Shown here in pieces: positions 56,901 through 64,000 of a DNA stretch of 64,000 bases. The position numbers and the translations under genes are program-made. Below the pieces are notes generated by a model. It was not told where the DNA came from. It did no database searches and saw only the letters and a list, made by a program, of their open reading frames with translations. Position 1 is the first letter of the stretch, and every line of letters starts with the position of its first letter. Source of the stretch: Heliocybe sulcata (Eukaryota; Basidiomycota; Agaricomycetes; Gloeophyllales; Gloeophyllaceae); NCBI GenBank assembly GCA_004369045.1, contig ML213503.1, positions 1,955,121 through 2,019,120 of the forward strand, written 5' to 3'.

Positions 56901-57965
56901 GGGGGTCAAGACAGAAAGTCCGATGCCCGAGTCGAATACGAGACCTCGGTCCTGGAGAACAAGCGGCAGTGATAGGCATTGCTGTTTATGTTATATGGGC
57001 AAATGCGAGAGTCTATTCCGGCATGCAAGTCACGAGCCTATGCCATGATCAGCTTTAGCACAGCGGTCCGACCACCCCGGACGATCGTGGCTAAACTCCG
57101 CTACGGAACGCCGCGCAGCTGCGGGGCCTGCGTGACCTCCGCCTGAAAAGGACGAGCGAGGGCTTTAAAACGAACAACTATGTCTTATATATATAAGCCT
57201 GTAAGAATAAACGTACATGTTGATGACTATCGGATGGGCAGTAAAGTGACGTGAAACATAAATGGTAGAAAAGGATACTGCAAAGCCATAGCAAGACAAC
57301 TTGGAAAGTCGCGTAGGGCCACGCGGTTCACATTACGTTAACTTCGCCATCTGTTCCTTGGCTCTTGGTAGTATACGACAGTTTCTCTCAAGAATAGGCA
57401 ACTGGTAGGCAACTGGCACACTGTCAGCCTGCATGCAGCAGCATGCCGCACCCAGTCCGCAGTTACTTCGCACTCCAGGCAGCGAGCGAAGTTTGACTAC
57501 GACTGTATCTCCTATACAGTACCGGACGTCAAGCTCTCAAGCTTTCATGCCGTTTCCTTTGCAGCCACCAACTCCTATCAGCTGCAGGTTGTCTCTCTGA
57601 CTCTGGATGTCACTTGCTGGATGTCACTTGCTACCTAAGATCCTGGCGACTGTACTGCGTCTATACCAGCGAGAGGCGGGCTCGGGTGATGTTTCTGCGG
57701 CGTTTCACCTCGCTAGCTGCAAAGACAAAATTCATTATGTTTCCATCGGCCACGTTCTAATTAAAGGCCCTCGGTATTGATGCAGATTATCTCCGCCGCG
57801 GGACCAGGCCACACATTCAAGCGCCGAAGAAGCCGTGAAGTCACGTGCACGCGAGGATTCGCGCGTTGTTTGGTCGTATTGTCCCTCACCCTATGTTCGT
57901 GCCCGACCACCACCACCTCGGCCTTGCTTGCTCGCTGTCCAATGCGTCGACAACATCCTGCCGCC
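56901..57965. other. Divergent intergenic region with short tandem duplications
   Basis: About 1 kb between the starts of flavocytochrome b2 and the SAP-domain gene, so it should contain both promoters. A TATATATATAAG-like stretch lies near 57186. Small direct duplications occur at 57391-57420 (GGCAACTGGTA units) and 57604-57631 (TGGATGTCACTTGC twice). No gene recognised. Confidence 0.5.
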
Positions 57966-60158
57966 ATGTCCTCCAGACCGAGCAGAGAGATGCTGGAAGC
58001 TATGAAGCGTCCGGATCTGCAGAAACTATGCAAGGCAAGCGTTCTCTCCTCAGAGCCTTCCGGCATCCTAACGCAATTACTGCAGGACTTCGGTCTGAGA
58101 GCCAATCTCAAATCAGAAGAACTCATTGAGATGATTCTGAAAGCCCCAGAGTATGTCCGTGGCCTTTCACTTAGTATGTCATCTCAATATTGGTCCAGCC
58201 CTGCCACCTCCGAAGTGCCTGCAGCACCTCAGCCCCGTGCAACCTCGGTAGCGGCGACAAGAAAGGATGGCACACGATTTAGGGAAAGATCTACCGGATC
58301 TATGATTGTTCATGACGACAGCGGGGACGAGGCCATCTCTCCTGCTGAGGATCCGCACGGCGCTTCTGAACCAGATCCCACCGCCGGACGTTCTACCAGA
58401 ACCCGTAAGGGTAAGGACACCCAATCTCGTAGTGGTGTTGGAAGGCCAGCAGCAGGAGGGGTGAGTGGTGGTCGAGTTTCGACTCGAGCAAAATCTAGAC
58501 GAGGGAAGGCAAGGAGTTTCCCAACGACCGCAGTGCCCATACCGGAAGGTAAGCTCATCGATTATCTCGGAGGCATGTACTAAGGGCTTGCAGAACCGGA
58601 GCCTGGAAGGGAAGACCCTCCATTACGTGAGTCCGACCGCAACGTGGCTGCCTGCAGCCCGACTCATAGGGACAAACCGATAGCTGTCAGTCCGCCGCCG
58701 GATCCCGGTCCTTCGAATGTGCGCGAAAGGACCGATATCCAGGTCACAAATGCCGATTCTGGGCCTGATGTTCCTGTACACCCTCGTGCCACGACCACCT
58801 CCTCTGTTACGTATGAAGGACTCCACGAATACGTGGCAAATCTTGTGAGTGCCATACAGCCTTTCCGTCCGCAAGTTGCTCATCGTCCCGCAGATCAGAC
58901 CTTTCGAAGAAAGGATACAGAGTCAGGCGTCTGATGTGGAGCGCTTGACTGCTCAAGTGGCAGGGACGGAGGAGTTACAGCGCACCATTCAATCCATGAC
59001 GGCCGAGCTGCAAGCGCTTCGTGTTCAGGTTACCAACGTGGACGCGCGTGTCGCTAGCATGGACACACGTATCACCGATATGGACACACGGGTCGCGGAC
59101 ATGGATACACGTATGTCGTCCATTCAAGACCGGATGGATGCCACGGATGCCGTTTACAACCAACTGCCCTCCACGCCAAAATACAGCACGCCTATCGTGA
59201 GCCAATCTATCGCAAGGTACGTATTACATCCATATCGGAGTATAGTGTCCTCAATGACAGTTCTTGTAGGCATGTTGTGATATCTCCCATGGATGAAGAT
59301 GACGATCCTGGCGTGTCGCCCAGCAGTCTCGGCAAACGCCCGAGAACTTCCCCGCCGGGAGATGAAAGTCGACGTGATGACTTATCGGAGGAAGGTGCCC
59401 CTGGGTCTCCCGACAAAAAGCGAATAAGGCTGGAGTACCCGGAGGGCTTCGTAGGCAGGACTTTGGACTTTGAGGCTGAGCGTCTGCGGAGGCCTTCTGC
59501 AGAACCTCGCGCCTCAGACGGAGGTTTATCTGCCCCATTTCCTGTTTACACTGGCCCGAGCGTCGGCAACGTCGGTGCAGCCCCGGGCCCTTCGTCACAG
59601 CGGCTGACGACTGCGTCCGCGGGTGAATTAGAGAACCAGCTTCCAATCTCGCATAATTACGACTTCAGCTTCACCTCTGCGGCCTGGGACCCCGTGGCGT
59701 CGACGCCGTATGTAGCGCGCTTCCCCCGCCCCGAGGCGCCAACGTCGCCCTCACCCGTGATGCCGCCCAGCAGCAGCAGCTACGGGCACGTCATTGAGCG
59801 TCACGGGCGGCGAGAGCGGCACGACTACTTCCATCCCATGGGAACTCCTGGGCGGCCCAGGCTGCGTGCGAGCGATGCTGGTACGTCGGCGATGGCATCG
59901 GGGTTCGTCAACCCTGCTTCGTTGATGCGGTCGCCGTCGCCCCCCCCTGAGAGGAGGACGACGAGCAACGATGTCGGCGCGAGTCTGGGGCTGGTTAGGC
60001 CGACTAACCCCGATACGCCCGCGCCACCTGTGCGGCGGACGATGTACGGCACGGAACTGGACAATGACAGCCGATTTGGCGATTTCGGTGTCGAGGGCGT
60101 TGCTGCTGGGTTTTGGAACCCTGCCAAATATAATCCTACCTCTGAAGATTTTGAGTAG
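57966..60158 (+). CDS. SAP-domain nuclear protein with coiled coil
   Basis: Probably a chromatin- or nucleic-acid-binding protein. It starts MSSRPSREMLEAMKRPDLQK. The SAP motif is formed by MKRPDLQKLCK joined to DFGLRANLKSEELIEMIL across an intron at 58035-58085 that begins GC and ends AG. Then a disordered Ser/Arg region with STRTRKGKDTQSRSGVGRP, and EYVANLVSAI. The coiled coil (about 58905-59200) has RLTAQVAGTEELQRTIQSMT and repeated MDTR(I/V/M) heptads. The C-terminal 300 residues are Pro/Ser-rich with GKRPRTSPP and DKKRIRLEY as likely nuclear localisation signals, ending YNPTSEDFE. No enzyme domain. The family function is unknown; the SAP motif is the only guide. Confidence 0.85.
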
Positions 60159-60478
60159 TCGGACATGGACCGATGCATCCACAATCGTTTTTCCTTGTTG
60201 CTTACCGCTACACGCCTTTACGTACTAATGAGTATTGGATTAGTTCTGCGCTTCGATGCTCTGACGTATTGATTGAAGTTGAACGTTGATGATATGTACT
60301 ACACTCCTTTGTAGCGTGCTGCTTGTTAAATAGCAACGCAATCATCCATGCCATTTGGATAGTAGTATCTTATGATTTATGAATTATGCTGTATACAGTC
60401 AGGATATCCCGCAGAGCCCTGAAGAGGTGGATGGTTTGCACGGTGAATAAGTTATCAGAGGTAGCGAGGGGTGGCGTC
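60159..60478. other. Convergent 3' gap
   Basis: Between the 3' ends of the SAP-domain gene and the MAP kinase gene. AT-rich; should hold both terminators. No gene seen. Confidence 0.45.
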
Positions 60479-61997
<1,519 letters not shown>

Positions 61998-63094
61998 CTG
62001 GGTGGTGTCAGCGCGCTGCTGAACGTCAATAACGAAACAGAGTGTATGGATACAACGAGTGACTTTTAGATGGCGGACAAGAGAGAGACTTTAGACAAGG
62101 AGTGCCGAGGTAGACACGACAACCAGACTGATCGGCCCAGTCGCGAGGACGAAACGAGGATGGGTCCTCTGGCCATTATCTCGTCGTACTTATAGACAGA
62201 CCGGGCGCATCTGTTATTGTCATTAGAGCAATCACAAGTACGAAGAACATGGGTGTTTGAGGGATACGTGATGGATTCTCCCATCCCAGCCACCGCCACC
62301 GTGTGCCGGATTTGGAGGCCTCTGGAATTACAAACTCGGATGCTTCGATGCTGCTGCGGAGAGGATTATCGGCAGCCCAAGGCAGGATATTTATATGAAG
62401 CAGAGTGGTATATAAAGACCTGCCCTGCGTATTGAGACTCTTCATCTCTCCTTCATGCACTTGCTTATAGATGGTTGACTTTTTGAAAGCGACTATAGGC
62501 GCCAACTGGGGCCAGGCACTGAAGTGGCTCGGAGCAAGCCTGTCTGGGAGTCTTGGATATCTTGGATCCTTGTCCCCTTGATCGATCCGTACCCTCGCCA
62601 CTCAAGTTGCCTTTGAATCATTTCCTAGATCCTAGGATGGGCATATCGGTCTATAGATGATATGCGACTTACTGGAACCGGCGCATCTGTCCAGACGCAA
62701 CCCAGCTTTTCTGCGGTGCATTTCAAGGTCACCGTATACCTTGAGAGGTTCAAGATGATCACTACCTCTGGATGGACGGGAATACAATTTGCATACGAAA
62801 GTTGCGATCTTCTCGACGGATGCCGAATGGTGCGCATGAAGCAAGAGAATTGAACAGGTTGCCAGGGACACAGTCATCTGGCCACCGCCGCGCGGGGTAT
62901 GAAAACCGCTCACAAAAGCGCGTGTCGCGCTAATTTCGCTCCTATCTCTCTTGTTCTCTTTTTTCCTCTTGTCGCCCTCGACTGGGTCCCTCTCTTGGTT
63001 CTGCTGTTTGCTGTTTTATTGCTGTGCATCTGTCATTTAAATCTACCTGCAATCTCTCTTCACGTTAAAACTAACTTTGCTATCGCGAGCGATC
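61998..63094. other. Divergent intergenic region
   Basis: Between the starts of the MAP kinase gene and the cupredoxin gene. A minus-strand open frame of about 140 codons (62176-62601) has no motif. A TATATAAAG lies near 62410, far from either start. The 62930-63080 part is pyrimidine-rich on the plus strand, which is common just upstream of highly expressed fungal genes; it likely forms the core promoter and leader of the cupredoxin gene. Confidence 0.45.
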
Positions 63095-64000
63095 ATGCTG
63101 TCTTTCTCTCTTCTCTCGATGGGCCTGGTTGTCCTGCCGTTCACGGCTGCCCAAATGATTTATGATGTGACCGTCGGCGGTGCCGCTGGTAACTTGACCT
63201 TCAGTCCCGAAGCAATTGTGAGCCTTGCCAGGATTTCTGCCTTGTTATTCGGGTCTTTTTAACGCTTATTCTGGACAGTTCGCAAACCCGGGCGACCAGG
63301 TTGTCTTCCATTTCCAGCAGAAGAACCACACGGTTACACAGTCCTCGTTTGCTAACCCCTGTGGTCCCAAGGAAGGCGGTTTCGACTCGGGATTGTACGT
63401 GCACAGATACAAAACCCCGAGTTATCCGTTAACCGTACCAACAGCATGCCTGTGGCTGCCAATGTAACAGACAACTTCCCCACGTACACCATTCGTGTTA
63501 ACGACGTGAGTTCTGTCGCTTCCCATAAAGAGCGAAGGTCTGACCTATTATTGACGGATAGACGAACCCGGTCTGGGTCTACTGTGCGCAAGCCGCCAAC
63601 ACTGCCAACTCGCACTGCGGCAAGGGAATGGTCTTCGCAGTTAACTGCCCTGCTGACGGTTCTCCGAACTCGTTCACTAACTTCAAGAACTCGGCGCTGG
63701 CCATCGGCTCCAGCCTCGCTGCCGCTGCGTCGTCCACCGCTGCTGCCCCCAGTGAGACCGCTTCCAACACCTGGACAGCTGCCTACGGGAGTGTCACTGT
63801 TCCCCCGGCCCCCAGCGGCTCTGTGGTAACCCAGCCCATCACTCTGCAGTCCTCTAGCTGGACCACGGTGTACACGAGCTACCCCAACTCTCCAGCGCCC
63901 ACTCCTGCCGCTCTTGAAGGCCAGGTCCACAAGGTCATCGTTGGCGGCACGGGCAAGCTGACATTCGACCCTCCTCGCATCAGCGCCCAACCCCGCGACA
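63095..64000 (+). CDS. Secreted cupredoxin-like Ser-rich protein (partial, runs off the window)
   Basis: An extracellular protein of the fungal phytocyanin/SSCRP type. Signal peptide MLSFSLLSMGLVVLPFTAA is likely cut before QM. The first cupredoxin domain: IYDVTVGGAAGNLTFSPEAI, FANPGDQVVFHFQQKNHTVT, QSSFANPCGPKEGGFDSG, then after introns ANVTDNFPTYTIRVND, VYCAQAANT and SHCGKGMVFAVN. The His in KNHT, Cys in VYC, His in SHC and Met in KGM are in the places expected for type 1 copper ligands. A Ser/Ala/Thr linker follows, and a second domain starts VHKVIVGGTGKLTFDPPRIS at the window edge. Three introns are seen. Two-domain forms with a C-terminal GPI signal are common in wood- and litter-decay fungi; the C-terminus is outside this window. 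Confidence 0.9.

Overview
The window is nuclear DNA of an intron-rich filamentous fungus, most likely an Agaricomycete basidiomycete. The signs are many short introns (about 50-60 bases) with GT-AG ends, small intergenic gaps, and full-length eukaryotic housekeeping genes: PPZ-type phosphatase, RPS11, a Rab4-type GTPase, an RBM39/Rsd1-type splicing factor, PEX16, RRP36, NUS1, alpha-SNAP, flavocytochrome b2 and an ERK-type MAP kinase. About 30 genes are supported on both strands. I saw no CRISPR array, rRNA, convincing tRNA, retroelement or intact DNA transposon. Gene models were assembled by eye from conserved motifs and splice signals, so exon ends are approximate where not stated.

Layout. 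1-4.6 kb: an unassigned stretch, then PPZ phosphatase and RPS11 (both minus). 6.0-11.7 kb: two related Ser/Thr-rich single-pass membrane proteins in inverted orientation, with an isochorismatase-fold hydrolase between them. 12.9-14.1 kb: Rab4-like GTPase. 14.4-25.2 kb: a metabolic block of D-serine dehydratase, two tandem hormone-sensitive-lipase-type esterases (the first carries a 17-bp duplication), a RidA deaminase and two tandem allantoate-permease-type transporters. 25.8-33.7 kb: RBM39-like splicing factor, a ketol-acid-reductoisomerase-like protein divergent from an L-rhamnose-1-dehydrogenase-like SDR, a cupin and PEX16. 34.6-37.9 kb: a coiled-coil protein and a secreted repeat protein with kexin-type sites. 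39.8-44.2 kb: a CorA-like transporter and RRP36. 44.5-51.5 kb: a very large multi-pass membrane protein of unknown function and a DUF2235 hydrolase. 51.9-57 kb: NUS1, alpha-SNAP and flavocytochrome b2. 58-62 kb: a SAP-domain nuclear protein and a MAP kinase. 63.1 kb to the end: the start of a secreted cupredoxin-like protein.

How the genes may work together. The strongest local theme is D-serine dehydratase with RidA. The first makes 2-aminoacrylate, the reactive enamine that the second is known to hydrolyse. Esterases and permeases lie between or beside them, so a small uptake-and-breakdown cluster is possible. Several divergent pairs (RidA/permease, KARI-like/SDR, RRP36/membrane protein) share gaps of 200-310 bases and may share promoters. 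The most unusual single products are the kexin-type repeat precursor, the orphan membrane protein and a CorA-like protein lacking the GMN signature.
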